DNA of 64,000 nt from Candidatus Accumulibacter proximus (GCA_016709675.1 JADJMH010000016.1:62001-126000), one strand, 5' to 3'; positions 17,513 to 26,880 are shown, counted from the first letter of the stretch. A program made the numbers and translations. Notes: generated by a model from the sequence alone, not told the origin.

Positions 17513-19174
17513 ATGACCACCGCTGCCATCCCGACCGCGAGCAATCTGAAGGAATCCTGGCTGCCGATGATCGCGATCGCGCTCGGCCAGGCGCTGATGT
17601 CGTTCAATGTGGCCTCGCTGCCGGTCGCACTGAGCGGCATGGTGCACAGCTTCAACGTGCCGCCCACCACGGTCGCCACCGGGATCGTGATGTACTCGCT
17701 CGCCGTAGCGGCTTTCGTCATGCTCGGCGGAAAGTTGACCCAGCGCTTTGGTGCGCTGCATGTCTTCCGCGCCGTGGTACTCCTCTTCGGGGGGGCGCAG
17801 GTGTTGATGACCTTCAGCCCGACCGCCAACCTCATGCTGACCGCCCAGCTGCTGGCCGGACTCGCGGGCGCGGCGCTGGTCCCATCGCTCGTCGCGCTGA
17901 TTGCGAACGAGTACCATGGCCAGCAGCAGGCGGCCGCGCTCGGCGCCCTCGGTTCGGCGCGCGCGGGCGCCGGTGTGCTGGCCTTCCTGATCGGCGGCGT
18001 GCTGGGTACCTACATTGGCTGGCGGCCCGCGTTCGGGATCCTGATCGTGGTTTCGGCGGTGGTCCTGCTCCTCAGTTTCAAGCTCAAGCCGACCAAGAGC
18101 CGGCCCGAAGTGCAGATCGACCTGTTCGGCGTGCTGCTGACGGCGGCGGCGATCACCCTCATCAGCTTCGGCTTCAATAACCTGAACCGGTGGGGGCTTG
18201 GTCTCGCGCGGGACGCCGCGCCGTTTGACCTGTTGGGCATGTCGCCCGCTCCGTTCATGATCGTGATCGGCATCGTCCTGCTCCAGGCCTTCATCGTCTG
18301 GACGCGCCGGCGCACGGCGGCCGGGAAAACGCCGCTGCTCGCCCTGGAGGTGGTCAGATCCCCTTCCGAGCGAGCCGCGGTCTACGCGATGTTCGCCGTG
18401 GTCGCGCTGGAGGGCGCGCTCAACTTCTCCGTGCCGCTCTACATCCAGATCATCCAGGGTCGCACGCCGATCGAGACGGCCATCGCGATGATGCCGTTCA
18501 ACCTCACCGTGTTCTTCACGGCGATGCTGATCATCAAGCTCTATGACAAGCTGACGCCGCAGCAGATTGGACGCTGGGGCTTCGTCCTCTGCACGATTGC
18601 GCTCCTGTGGCTGGCCTGGGTGGTACGCAACGATTGGAGTGCGCCGGTCGTCATGATCGGGCTGATCGTGTTCGGCATCGGGCAGGGGTCGCTGGTGACG
18701 CTGTTGTTCAACGTGCTGGTCACCGCCTCGCCCAAGGAACTGGCGGGTGACGTCGGGTCGCTGCGCGGGACCACCAACAATCTCGCCGCCGCCGTCGGCA
18801 CGGCGTTCTCCGGCGCGCTGCTCGTTGGCCTGTTGAGCGCCTTCATCCTCGGGTCGCTGGGCCAGCACCCGGAACTGAAAGCGGAACTCCAGTCACAGAT
18901 CGACCTGGACAACAACATCACCTTCGTGAGCAACGAACGGCTGCTGACGGCCCTGGAGAGCACCAACGTCTCCCCTGAGCAGATCAAGGAAGCGGTGCGC
19001 ATCAACGAGGAGGCACGGCTTCGGGCGCTCAAGATCGGGCTTCTGATCATGGCTGCACTTTCGTTGCTGGCGATCTTCCCGGCTGGCCGGTTGCCCAACT
19101 ACAAGCCCGGCGAGATCCCGGCGAATCCACCGCTACCCAAGCCGAAGCGCGAGGAGGCACTGGAAGGACCATGA
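17513..19174 (+). CDS. MFS transporter (DHA2-like, ~14 membrane segments)
   Basis: 553 residues from ATG 17513, preceded by GAGGAG. Typical major-facilitator features: WLPMIAIALGQALMSFNVAS in helix 1, GGKLTQRFGALHVFR as the loop 2-3 motif, and an antiporter-like helix 5 region (GALGSARAGAGVLAFLIGGV). The length and a large insertion late in the protein (residues ~445-510) fit the 14-helix DHA2 branch of drug/proton antiporters, although here the neighbour is an asparaginase. The stop overlaps the asparaginase ATG (ATGA), implying translational coupling and perhaps amino-acid or amide transport. Confidence 0.85.
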   Translation: MTTAAIPTASNLKESWLPMIAIALGQALMSFNVASLPVALSGMVHSFNVPPTTVATGIVMYSLAVAAFVMLGGKLTQRFGALHVFRAVVLLFGGAQVLMTFSPTANLMLTAQLLAGLAGAALVPSLVALIANEYHGQQQAAALGALGSARAGAGVLAFLIGGVLGTYIGWRPAFGILIVVSAVVLLLSFKLKPTKSRPEVQIDLFGVLLTAAAITLISFGFNNLNRWGLGLARDAAPFDLLGMSPAPFMIVIGIVLLQAFIVWTRRRTAAGKTPLLALEVVRSPSERAAVYAMFAVVALEGALNFSVPLYIQIIQGRTPIETAIAMMPFNLTVFFTAMLIIKLYDKLTPQQIGRWGFVLCTIALLWLAWVVRNDWSAPVVMIGLIVFGIGQGSLVTLLFNVLVTASPKELAGDVGSLRGTTNNLAAAVGTAFSGALLVGLLSAFILGSLGQHPELKAELQSQIDLDNNITFVSNERLLTALESTNVSPEQIKEAVRINEEARLRALKIGLLIMAALSLLAIFPAGRLPNYKPGEIPANPPLPKPKREEALEGP

Positions 19175-20163
19175 GGCCCGTGAACAAGCCACGTCTTCTC
19201 GTCCTGTCGCTCGGCGGAACGATCACCATGCTACCGAGCGATTCAGGTGGTATCACACCCAAGCTGGGTGCCGCCGAACTGGTGGCGTCGGTGCCAGCGC
19301 TCGCAGAAGTCGGCGACATCGACGCGCGGTCGCCGTTCCGCCTGCCCAGTCCATCGCTCACCCCGGCAAACCTGGTCGAAGTCGCGCGGGTGATCGCGGA
19401 AGGCTTCGCAGCCGGTTTCGAGGGTGCGGTGGTGGTCCAGGGGACCGACACCATCGAGGAATCGGCTTTCCTCCTCGATCTGCTCATCGATTCCGACAAG
19501 CCGGTGGTGGTGACGGGCGCGATGCGCGGCGCCGACGCGCCAGGTGCGGAAGGACCGGCCAATCTCCTGTCGGCTGCCATCGTCGCCGCATCGCCGGAGT
19601 CGCGCGGCCTCGGGACGCTCGTCGTCCTCAACTACGACATCCACGCGGCGCGATTCGTCCAGAAGTCGCACACCGCGCTGCCGTCGGCGTTCCTCTCGCC
19701 GCTGGTGGGGCCGATCGGCACACTCATCGAACGGCAGCCGCGCTTCTATGCACGGGTGAAGCGGAACCCCACCCTGTCGACGGCGGAGGGTTCGCCCGTG
19801 CCGGTGGCACTGGTGAAGGTCGCGATGGGTGACGACGGGCGCTTGCTCGGTTTGCTGCCCGGCCTCGGCTACGCCGGCGTCGTCCTCGAGGGGATGGGCG
19901 CCGGCCATGTGCCCGCGGAGGTTGCCCCCCTGGTCGGCGACCTTGCCGCGAAGATTCCGGTGGTGCTCGCCAGCCGTGCAATGACCGGCCACGTGTTCAC
20001 GCAGACCTACGGCTATCCGGGCGCCGAGATCGACCTGATCAAGCGCGGGGTCGTGCCCTCCGGGTATCTCTCGGGCCTCAAGGCGCGGCTGCTGCTGGGG
20101 CTCATCCTGCGGTCCGCCAGGGGTGCCGCCAGGATCTCCGAAGCGTTCGCGCCCTATCGGTAG
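19171..20163 (+). CDS. Asparaginase family amidohydrolase
   Basis: 330 residues. The asparaginase/glutaminase fold is marked by LSLGGTITM, with the nucleophilic Thr17, and VVVQGTDTIEESAF, with Thr92-Asp93 of the second active-site motif. The third conserved stretch is VVVTGAMRGADAPGAEGPAN. No signal peptide is visible, so it is probably cytoplasmic and converts L-asparagine to aspartate and ammonia. Its start overlaps the MFS stop by four bases. Together with the glutaminase remnant upstream, this was probably an amide-uptake and deamidation operon. Confidence 0.88.
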   Translation: MRPVNKPRLLVLSLGGTITMLPSDSGGITPKLGAAELVASVPALAEVGDIDARSPFRLPSPSLTPANLVEVARVIAEGFAAGFEGAVVVQGTDTIEESAFLLDLLIDSDKPVVVTGAMRGADAPGAEGPANLLSAAIVAASPESRGLGTLVVLNYDIHAARFVQKSHTALPSAFLSPLVGPIGTLIERQPRFYARVKRNPTLSTAEGSPVPVALVKVAMGDDGRLLGLLPGLGYAGVVLEGMGAGHVPAEVAPLVGDLAAKIPVVLASRAMTGHVFTQTYGYPGAEIDLIKRGVVPSGYLSGLKARLLLGLILRSARGAARISEAFAPYR

Positions 20164-20194
20164 AGGCTGGGGACATTTCCCCGGCTTGGTTTGT

Positions 20195-20459
20195 TTGGCG
20201 TTCAAGGAATCGGACACCGCCGATCACCTCCTGAACGAACTCAGGGCGTTGCAGAAGGAGCATGTGATCGAATGCGAAGACGTTTGTGTAGTGGGTCGGT
20301 GACAGCGACGGCAAGACTCATCGCAAACAGAGGGTCAATCTGGTTGCGATTGGCGCCAGTCGGCGGCTTTCGCTCGCTATGTTGATGGAAACACTCGCCG
20401 GCCTGTTGTTCATGAATCCGTTGGCCGGCGTCTTGCGGGACTCCCTGTGCCGTCGTTGA
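20195..20459 (+). pseudogene. Decayed DUF1269-family gene
   Basis: Two frames joined by a stop and frameshift at 20300-20303 resemble the intact DUF1269 protein at 46919. The first part reads LAFKESDTADHLLNELRALQ and then KEHVIECEDVCVVGR. The second reads SDGKTHRKQRVNLVAIGA and then METLAGLLFMNPLAGVL. They line up with LLKLQKEYLIDLEDAVVAVK, KVKLHQTFNVTAAGA and GTLIGLIFLNPLIGL of the intact copy. The first ~10 residues and the C-terminal third are gone. No start codon or ribosome-binding site remains. Confidence 0.65.
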
Positions 20460-20599
20460 GGCTTCCTTCAGCCTGAGCTTTTTTCGATTGACTGCCGGCT
20501 CTGCGACCAGCGATACTTTCGCCCGCAGGTTCGAGTTTTCCATCCATCCAACATGGCGCGCTGAAAGGCCGATGCCAGGAAACATGTCAAGGCGAGACT

Positions 20600-22180
20600 A
20601 TGCTGGGAACCATCGGAAGAATCCTGAAGTGGGTGCTGCTGTTGATCCTTGTGATCGGTGTGGCGCTGCTGGCCCTGCGCTCGTTTCGTGTGCTCGGCGG
20701 CCCGCCCTTGCAGCCATGGCATACCTACGTGCCAACGGAACTTTCGGCGGATCAACTCGACGCGGCCGACTGGACCCGCTACCTCGCGCAGGAAGACGAG
20801 ATCATGACCAGCGTACGCGGAGAGGTCAGCCAGAAGCTGGCGCCCGACCAGCGCGTGCCGATCAATCGCTACTTCGAGGCGAGCCCGGTCTATCCCGCCC
20901 GCTTTGCGCAAGACTGGAACCGCTCCTACGTCTTGGAACCCGATGGCAAACCGCTTGGCGTGGTCGTCTTGCTGCATGGTCTGACCGATTCGCCATACAG
21001 CCTGCGGCATATCGCGAGACATTATCATGAGCACGGATTTGTTGCCATCGGCCTCCGTTTGCCGGCCCACGGCACCGTGCCCGCCGGCCTGAGCAATGTC
21101 CGCTGGGAAGACTGGATGGCCGCAACCCGCCTGGCCGTGCGCGAAGCGCGTCGGCGAGTGCCTGCTCCCGCACCTCTGCATCTGGTAGGGTTCTCGAACG
21201 GCGGCGCGCTGGCGATGAAGTACTCGCTCGATGCCTTGGAAGACCCGCGACTCGCGCGCGCCGAGCGCATAGTCCTGTTTACCCCGATGATCGGCATCAC
21301 CCGTTTTGCCCGCTTTGCCGGTCTGGCCAGCCTGCCGGCGCTACTGCCGCCATTGGCCAATGCCGCCTGGCTGAGCGTCGTTCCGGAGTTCAATCCGTTC
21401 AAGTACAACTCCTTTCCGGTCAACGGCGCGCGCCAGTCGTTCCGCCTCACCGACGCGTTGCAGGCGCAGATCCAGCGCCTTGCGCGAGCCAGCCAGCTCG
21501 CTGGCCTGCCGCCCGTGCTGACGTTCCAGTCGGCGATCGATTTCACCGTCAGCACACCGGCCATCCTGACGGCGCTCTACGCGCATCTGCCGGACAACGG
21601 CAGCGAGATCGTTCTCTTCGACGTGAATCGGACACTCAAGTTCGCTCCGCTGCTGCGCCCTTCTTCCTACGTCGCAGTCGATCGCCTCGCCCCCACGACG
21701 CCCGTGAGCTATCGTTTCACCACCATTGCCAACGCGAGCGACGACAGCGACATGACGGTCGAGCGCAGCATCGCGCCCGGCCAGTTGCAGCCTGTTGTGC
21801 GCCCCCTGAGCCTGCCGTACCCGCCGGGAATCTTTTCGCTGTCGCACCTCTCGATCCCGATCCCGATGGATGACCCACTGTACGGAATGCATCCCGACCC
21901 GAAGACGAAGGACGATTACGGTTACAACCTGGGCGCGATGGATGCCCGCGGCGAGCGTGGCGCACTGGTCGTCGACCAGGACTTCCTGACACGACTGTCA
22001 TCCAATCCGTTCTTCCCGTACCTGCTCGAACGAATTGATGGCGAGATCGAGCGCCCGTCGGGTCCTTCGGGACTCAACATTGCCACGACGGCACCGCCGG
22101 GACTGCCAGTCCGGTTGGAAGCCGTGTTTTCCGCGCTGCTACCGTCCGATGAAGAGCTGCAGCCATTCGCGGGGCCCTGA
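20600..22180 (+). CDS. Membrane-anchored alpha/beta hydrolase
   Basis: 526 residues. An N-terminal membrane anchor (LKWVLLLILVIGVALLALRS) is followed by a periplasmic alpha/beta-hydrolase domain: oxyanion motif VVVLLHGLTDSPYSL at ~122-136, and the nucleophile elbow LHLVGFSNGG with Ser199 at the centre of GFSNG. The domain is large, with a lid/insert region rich in Pro/Leu (residues ~235-330). Likely substrates are esters or lipids; no closer family is clear. The upstream gap contains the DUF1269 remnant. Confidence 0.8.
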   Translation: MLGTIGRILKWVLLLILVIGVALLALRSFRVLGGPPLQPWHTYVPTELSADQLDAADWTRYLAQEDEIMTSVRGEVSQKLAPDQRVPINRYFEASPVYPARFAQDWNRSYVLEPDGKPLGVVVLLHGLTDSPYSLRHIARHYHEHGFVAIGLRLPAHGTVPAGLSNVRWEDWMAATRLAVREARRRVPAPAPLHLVGFSNGGALAMKYSLDALEDPRLARAERIVLFTPMIGITRFARFAGLASLPALLPPLANAAWLSVVPEFNPFKYNSFPVNGARQSFRLTDALQAQIQRLARASQLAGLPPVLTFQSAIDFTVSTPAILTALYAHLPDNGSEIVLFDVNRTLKFAPLLRPSSYVAVDRLAPTTPVSYRFTTIANASDDSDMTVERSIAPGQLQPVVRPLSLPYPPGIFSLSHLSIPIPMDDPLYGMHPDPKTKDDYGYNLGAMDARGERGALVVDQDFLTRLSSNPFFPYLLERIDGEIERPSGPSGLNIATTAPPGLPVRLEAVFSALLPSDEELQPFAGP

Positions 22181-22210
22181 AGGGAGCCATCGGTTGGCGG
22201 CCGGCAGGAA

Positions 22211-22397
22211 CTGCCCGCGCTCGCGCCGCCCTATCAGGGGAACGCCGACCGCGATCGCGGGGGTGATTTCACCGTTGGCCGCGCGGGTCGTGCGGGGCGG
22301 CGCCTCCTGGGACCTTGGCGACGGCACGCTGGCAGGCGTGACGCTCAACTACGACCATCGCGACTATTCCTTCTCGAACTCTGGAGCAAGCCAATGA
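22211..22397 (+). pseudogene. Remnant of an outer-membrane barrel gene
   Basis: Frame +2 from 22211 encodes LPALAPPYQGNADRDRGGDF, then the match continues one frame over as RVVRGGASWDLGDGTLAGVT and LNYDHRDYSFSNSGAS. Both parts match the N-terminal third of the intact barrel protein at 5166-6077 (VYQGNADLDRGGDFSVGG and LTYDYLGYSFSNSGAF). The rest of the gene is absent. The remnant's stop overlaps the ATG of the next gene. Confidence 0.75.
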
Positions 22398-22981
22398 AAA
22401 AACCCCCATTCGTCCATTCCACGCTTACCGCAGTTGCGCTGGCACTCGGTCTGAGCTCGACGCTGGCCGACGCTCAATCGCGCGTCCAGTACGGGCGCGT
22501 GACCAAGGTCGTGGCCACGACCGTCACCGACACGACTGCTCAAAACGTCGGCACCATCATTGGCGGCGGCATTGGCCTGGCGACCGGCAGCGGGCAGTCG
22601 GGCAGCAATCGTGCCCTGCGCACCCTCGGGGGCGCAGCCGCCGGCCGGGGGATTGGTCACCTCGCTGGCCGGTCGCAGTCCTTCGAATACACGGTACTGA
22701 TCAACGGCGGTTCAACAGTGCGCATTATTTCCGACCAGGCAGGCAAGAGCGTCGGGGACTGCGTGGCGATCGAACAAGGCCAGTTCAGCAACATCCGGCT
22801 GGTCTCCGACGACCGCTGCGCACCCACGCGGACAGCACAGCCGACCGGTACGGCAGCAGCGGCTGCCGACGTACAGGCTGCCAATGCCTGCGACCAGGCC
22901 AAACAGCAAGCCTTGAATGCCGAAACCGACGAGGCCTTCGCACTTGCCGAGCGCCGCATTCGCCTGTTGTGCGGCGAGTGA
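22394..22981 (+). CDS. Secreted glycine-zipper protein (SlyB-like)
   Basis: 195 residues; GGAG lies 7 nt before ATG 22394. Signal peptide, then a beta segment (RVQYGRVTKVVATTVTDT), a glycine-zipper core (GTIIGGGIGLATGSGQSG, LGGAAAGRGIGHLAG) and a beta-rich tail (FEYTVLINGGSTVRIISDQ). This is the SlyB/Rcc01698 layout, though no lipobox cysteine is present after the signal peptide. The extra C-terminal helix has three cysteines (DRCAP, NACDQAK, RLLCGE). It probably acts at the outer membrane. Confidence 0.72.
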   Translation: MKKPPFVHSTLTAVALALGLSSTLADAQSRVQYGRVTKVVATTVTDTTAQNVGTIIGGGIGLATGSGQSGSNRALRTLGGAAAGRGIGHLAGRSQSFEYTVLINGGSTVRIISDQAGKSVGDCVAIEQGQFSNIRLVSDDRCAPTRTAQPTGTAAAAADVQAANACDQAKQQALNAETDEAFALAERRIRLLCGE

Positions 22982-23276
22982 TGGTGGCCAGACCAGAAGC
23001 TTACCGGTCTCCTCGGTAGCCCTGGTACCGAGAGTCCTGGCGTCCGGGCAGCGCGAGGCTGCCGCCGCGACGAGCCAGCAGCCTGCCGCGGGTCGTCGAG
23101 GGGTTCAGCGGCAGCCGCTCTCAATTGACAGCGCCTGTCGCACTCACTGATAATTCTGCCGTCTAATCGGCATGGCCTGTTCTTTCGCCGGCTGCCGACC
23201 TCGGAATTGCAGCCCAAACGCGCACTCTGCCACGCCGCACGTGGCGCGTGCCATTGCAGGGTTTTCTCGATCGGGG

Positions 23277-24377
23277 ATGAATCTGAACATGTTGAAGTCC
23301 GTCGCTGCGCTCGTGCTTTCTCTGGCCTGCTCACTGCCCGCCACGGCCGCGGAGGCATCGCTGATCTGTTTTGGCAACGAGCCTTCATGGGGCCTGTCGT
23401 TCACTGCACATGGCCCGGCACGGCTGGAGTTGGCCGATTCAGGGGCCGTGGAGTACCGCGGCAGAGAGACGCGTCTCGAGGCACAGAAGGAGCGCGCATG
23501 GCGCGGCAGGCCGACGAGCGGCCGGACTGGCGAGCTGGTCGCCTTCCTCACCGATGCCACGTGCAGCGATGGCATGTCCGAGGTTCAGCACCCGGTTACC
23601 GCGCGCGTTTCGCTGCCCAACGGGCGCCTGCTCGTCGGCTGTTGCCGGGTTCCGGCCGCGACCGGGACGCCGCCGCCTGCCATGACCATCGAGGGTCCGA
23701 CGTGGCGGCTGACCGCCATCGGCACCAGCAAGCCGGACACCGCCGGCAGGGCCGGGCGGCCGGTGACGGCCCGCTTCGAGGCCGGGCGAGTAGACGGGTT
23801 TTCAGGGTGCAACCAGTTCTTTGGCGGCTACACGATCGACAACGACCGCATCAGCTTCGCCCCCCTGGCTGGGACGATGATGGCCTGCCCGCCGCCAGCA
23901 ATGGCGCTCGAGAAGGCCGTTCAGGGCGCACTCGCCGGCACGGTTCGCTACGCGATCGATGGCGACCGGCTGAGGCTCACCCCGGCAGCGGGTGCGACGC
24001 TCGCTTTTCAGGCCGAACCCGCGCCAACGCTGGCAGGCGTCGTCTGGCATGTCACCGGTTTCAACAACGGTCGGGACGCTGTGGTGGGACCACTGGCCGG
24101 TACCGATCTGACGCTCTCCTTCGGCGACGGAATGGTACAGGGGCACGCTGGCTGCAACAGCTTCCGCGCGCCTTACACGACTGACGGCGAGCGGATGACC
24201 GTCGGGCCGGCGAGCACGACGCGCAAGGCCTGCGCTGGAGAAGGCATGATGCAGCAGGAGCGCGAGTTCCTGGCGGCGCTGGCAACGGCGACGAAGTGGA
24301 GCGTGCGCGGCGGCATGCTCGACGTGCATCGCGCCGATGGGCAGCGCGTGCTCAATGCCAAAGCAGAAGCCAGGTGA
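23277..24377 (+). CDS. Secreted protein with two META (HslJ-like) domains
   Basis: About 366 residues from ATG 23277 (23289 is an alternative). After the signal peptide (LKSVAALVLSLACSLPATA) comes an ~100-residue domain with two cysteines (SLICFGNEPSWGLSF ... DATCSDGM), typical of the COG3650-type region that precedes META domains. Two META domains follow: one with TWRLTAIG, DGFSGCNQFFGGYTID and GTMMACPPP, the second with VVWHVTGFN, GHAGCNSFRAPYT and TTRKACAG. META/HslJ proteins are envelope proteins linked to heat, novobiocin or motility phenotypes; the molecular role is unknown. Confidence 0.85.
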   Translation: MNLNMLKSVAALVLSLACSLPATAAEASLICFGNEPSWGLSFTAHGPARLELADSGAVEYRGRETRLEAQKERAWRGRPTSGRTGELVAFLTDATCSDGMSEVQHPVTARVSLPNGRLLVGCCRVPAATGTPPPAMTIEGPTWRLTAIGTSKPDTAGRAGRPVTARFEAGRVDGFSGCNQFFGGYTIDNDRISFAPLAGTMMACPPPAMALEKAVQGALAGTVRYAIDGDRLRLTPAAGATLAFQAEPAPTLAGVVWHVTGFNNGRDAVVGPLAGTDLTLSFGDGMVQGHAGCNSFRAPYTTDGERMTVGPASTTRKACAGEGMMQQEREFLAALATATKWSVRGGMLDVHRADGQRVLNAKAEAR

Positions 24378-24502
24378 GGGTGGCCCTGCCGACAACTTCA
24401 CGCCGCAAGCCCCGATGACGGGTCAGCCGACATCCCGGCACGCGTCTGGTCGACTGCCGGCTTGACGCTGCCGTGCGTCGTCGCGGCATTCGTGCTGCGC
24501 AA

Positions 24503-25843
24503 CTAATCGAGAATCGCGGCCAGAGCCCAGACATAGAGCGCTCCGACCGACAACTGCAGTGCCGCGATGGGCAGCCCGATGCGCAGGAACTGCGCGAAGC
24601 TCACGCGCTGGCCATTTGCCGCGCAGATGCCGACGGCGACGACATTGGCCGCGGCGCCGATCAGCGTCGCGTTGCCACCGAGGGTGCCACCGAACATCAT
24701 TGCGACGAATACCGGCAGCGTGGCCGATGGCCAACTGACAAAACCCGGAGCCAGCGCGATCTCCGGAGCCGCACCGGCCGCCACCAGGTAACCGGTGACC
24801 ATCACCAGTGCGGCGGCGACCACAGGGATGTTGGCCAGCAGGCTCGACAGCACCCCGATGCCGGCGAGCAACACCAAAGCCACGGGCATCAGGTCGGCGC
24901 CGAACCACTGGTAGATCTGGATCGACAGCCCTTGCAGCAACTCGGTCTTGATGAACGCCTGGACCAGCGTGAAGATGGCACCGAGAAACAGGATCGTCTT
25001 CCAATCCACGTCCCGGATCACTTCGCCGACCGGCTCGATGCGCACGCCATAGACCAGGAGCAGCGCCAGCGCTGCGCCGATGATCGCCACCTGTGGTGGG
25101 ACGATGCGCGTCGGCAGGTATTCGCCGAGCATGAACAGGCCCACCATGAGCAGCAGCACGAGCAGTGACAGTACCAGGAAACCGGGCCGTTCCAGGGGAA
25201 CGGGTGGGCGCGCCTCCGGCAGGGTCACCCGCGCCGCCCAGACCTTCGGCAACAGTAGCGGCAGCAGCGGCACCACCGCGAGCACGGCCAACAGACCACC
25301 CAGGCTAACCTGCCGCAGATAATCGGGGAACGACAGCCCGATCGCACTGCCGACCAGAAAGGTGGCGGGGTCGCCGACCAGCGTCAGCATTCCGGCGGCG
25401 TTGCTGACGATCGCCGTGATGATCAGGGGCCCAACGAAGTCGACCTTGAGCGCCCGGCAGACGTTGACGATGACCGGCGCCACCAGGATGACCGCGGTGG
25501 CGTTCGGCAGGACGGCGCAGATGGGCGCAACCAGCGCGACGATCAGCAGCAGAAGCCGCTTGCCGCTGCCGCCGGTGGCGCGCAGGAACGAATCGCCGAT
25601 CCGCTCGAAGATCCCCGTCTTGCCGATCACCCGCGCCACCACCATGCCACCGAAGAGCAACGACAGTGGCCCACCGGCGGTGTGCACGATCGGCATCAGG
25701 TCGCGACCGTCGAGGATCCCGAACGCGATCAGCGTACTCACCCCAAGCAGTGCGGCGACCACCATGTCTACAAGATCAAAGGCGATGCAGAGGATGACTG
25801 CGGCAAAGACGACGATGGTGAGGTTGATCTGGAAGTCCGTCAT
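24503..25843 (-). CDS. Ion-transporter (IT) superfamily permease, SLC13/ArsB/CitM type
   Basis: 446 residues from the ATG at 25843 (a longer in-frame start at 25897 would run into the upstream gene). About 11-12 membrane segments with IT-superfamily landmarks: IVHTAGGPLSLLFGGMVVAR, VALVAPICAVLPNATAVILV, IVSNAAGMLTLVGDPATFLV, and a second-half repeat ending FGGTLGGNATLIGAAANVVA. Such proteins move anions (arsenite, dicarboxylates, sulfate) with H+ or Na+. It begins 11 nt after the stop of an ABC-type binding-protein gene and is surely co-transcribed with it. Confidence 0.85.
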   Translation of the reverse strand: MTDFQINLTIVVFAAVILCIAFDLVDMVVAALLGVSTLIAFGILDGRDLMPIVHTAGGPLSLLFGGMVVARVIGKTGIFERIGDSFLRATGGSGKRLLLLIVALVAPICAVLPNATAVILVAPVIVNVCRALKVDFVGPLIITAIVSNAAGMLTLVGDPATFLVGSAIGLSFPDYLRQVSLGGLLAVLAVVPLLPLLLPKVWAARVTLPEARPPVPLERPGFLVLSLLVLLLMVGLFMLGEYLPTRIVPPQVAIIGAALALLLVYGVRIEPVGEVIRDVDWKTILFLGAIFTLVQAFIKTELLQGLSIQIYQWFGADLMPVALVLLAGIGVLSSLLANIPVVAAALVMVTGYLVAAGAAPEIALAPGFVSWPSATLPVFVAMMFGGTLGGNATLIGAAANVVAVGICAANGQRVSFAQFLRIGLPIAALQLSVGALYVWALAAILD

Positions 25844-25854
25844 CTGGGCCTCAC

Positions 25855-26880
25855 TCAGTCGATCGCTGGCGAATAGTGGAGTCCACCGTGCATCCATAGC
25901 CGGTTGAGACCGCGCTCGATCTTGAGCGGGCTGTTTCGCCCGAGGTTGCGCTCGAACACCTCACCGTAGTTGCCGACGGCCCGCAGGGCCCGGATCCCCC
26001 ACTGGGGCTCGATCCCCAACGCCTGTGCGATGGTCTTGCCCTCGTACGGATCCTGTCGCAGCAGGGGGTTCCTGTTTTCCTTGATCTCCTCATCGAGCCG
26101 GTCACGGGTGACGCCGTATTCCTCCCCCAGGATCAGGATGTTCAGAACCCAACGAATCACCGTCGCCCACTCCGGATCGCCACCCCAGACGACCGGGCTG
26201 ATCGGTTCCCTGGAGATACGTTCGGGCAGGATTACGAAGGACCCTGGAGCACCCGGCGCACGCAGACGCATGGCCGCCAGTTCGCCAGAATCCGCGGTAT
26301 AGGCCTGACATTGGCCGGCGAACAGGGCTGCCGCCGCTTTCTGGGCCGAGGCCATGAGCAGAGGCTTGACCGACCTGCCGTTCGCCCTGAAATGGGCCTC
26401 CAGGGTACGCTGGTGCGTCGTTCCCTTCTCGACGCAGATGGTCGCACCGTCGAGGTCGGCGAGCGTGGCCACCTTGGCGGCGGCAGCGACCATGAAGCCC
26501 TGGCCATCGAAAAGGAGGATGCCGGGAAAGCGCACCCGCAATACGGCCTCGCGGGTGAGGGTCCAGGTGGTGTTGGCGAGCAACAGGTCGACCCTGCGCG
26601 TCTGCAGCGCGGGAAATCGTGCGGTGGTCTGCAGCGGCACGAACTCCACTTTTTCCGGGTCGTTCAGCACCGCCGCAGCGACCGCACGGCAGAAGTCAAC
26701 TTCCAGTCCGCGCCAGTATCCATTGGCATCGCGCTCGGAGAAGCCGGGAATGTCGTCACTCACCCCGCAGCGCAGTTGCCCGCGCGATTTCACACCATTG
26801 AGGACCTCGGCGGACTCGACCTGCGGCGAGGCCGCGAGTATGAGCACCAACAGGGCGGCACAGCGAACAGCCAGGTTCAT
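25855..26880 (-). CDS. Family-3 amino-acid substrate-binding protein (AapJ-like)
   Basis: 341 residues from the ATG at 26880 (CGGAGG upstream). The signal peptide is LAVRCAALLVLILAASPQ. The mature protein follows AapJ/YhdW: GVSDDIPGFSERDANGYWRG, VDFCRAVAAAVL, LLANTTWTLTREAVLRVRFP, ICVEKGTTHQRTLEAHF and the C-terminal ALRAVGNYGEVFERNLGR. These proteins normally deliver general L-amino acids to an ABC permease, but no ABC permease or ATPase follows; the next gene is an IT-superfamily permease. Either the partners are elsewhere or the pairing is unusual. Confidence 0.88.
   Translation of the reverse strand: MNLAVRCAALLVLILAASPQVESAEVLNGVKSRGQLRCGVSDDIPGFSERDANGYWRGLEVDFCRAVAAAVLNDPEKVEFVPLQTTARFPALQTRRVDLLLANTTWTLTREAVLRVRFPGILLFDGQGFMVAAAAKVATLADLDGATICVEKGTTHQRTLEAHFRANGRSVKPLLMASAQKAAAALFAGQCQAYTADSGELAAMRLRAPGAPGSFVILPERISREPISPVVWGGDPEWATVIRWVLNILILGEEYGVTRDRLDEEIKENRNPLLRQDPYEGKTIAQALGIEPQWGIRALRAVGNYGEVFERNLGRNSPLKIERGLNRLWMHGGLHYSPAID

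Noticed and set aside
17246..18868. 540-codon minus-strand ORF
   Set aside because: Complement of the MFS gene; very Arg/Asp/Gly-rich shadow protein with no family resemblance.
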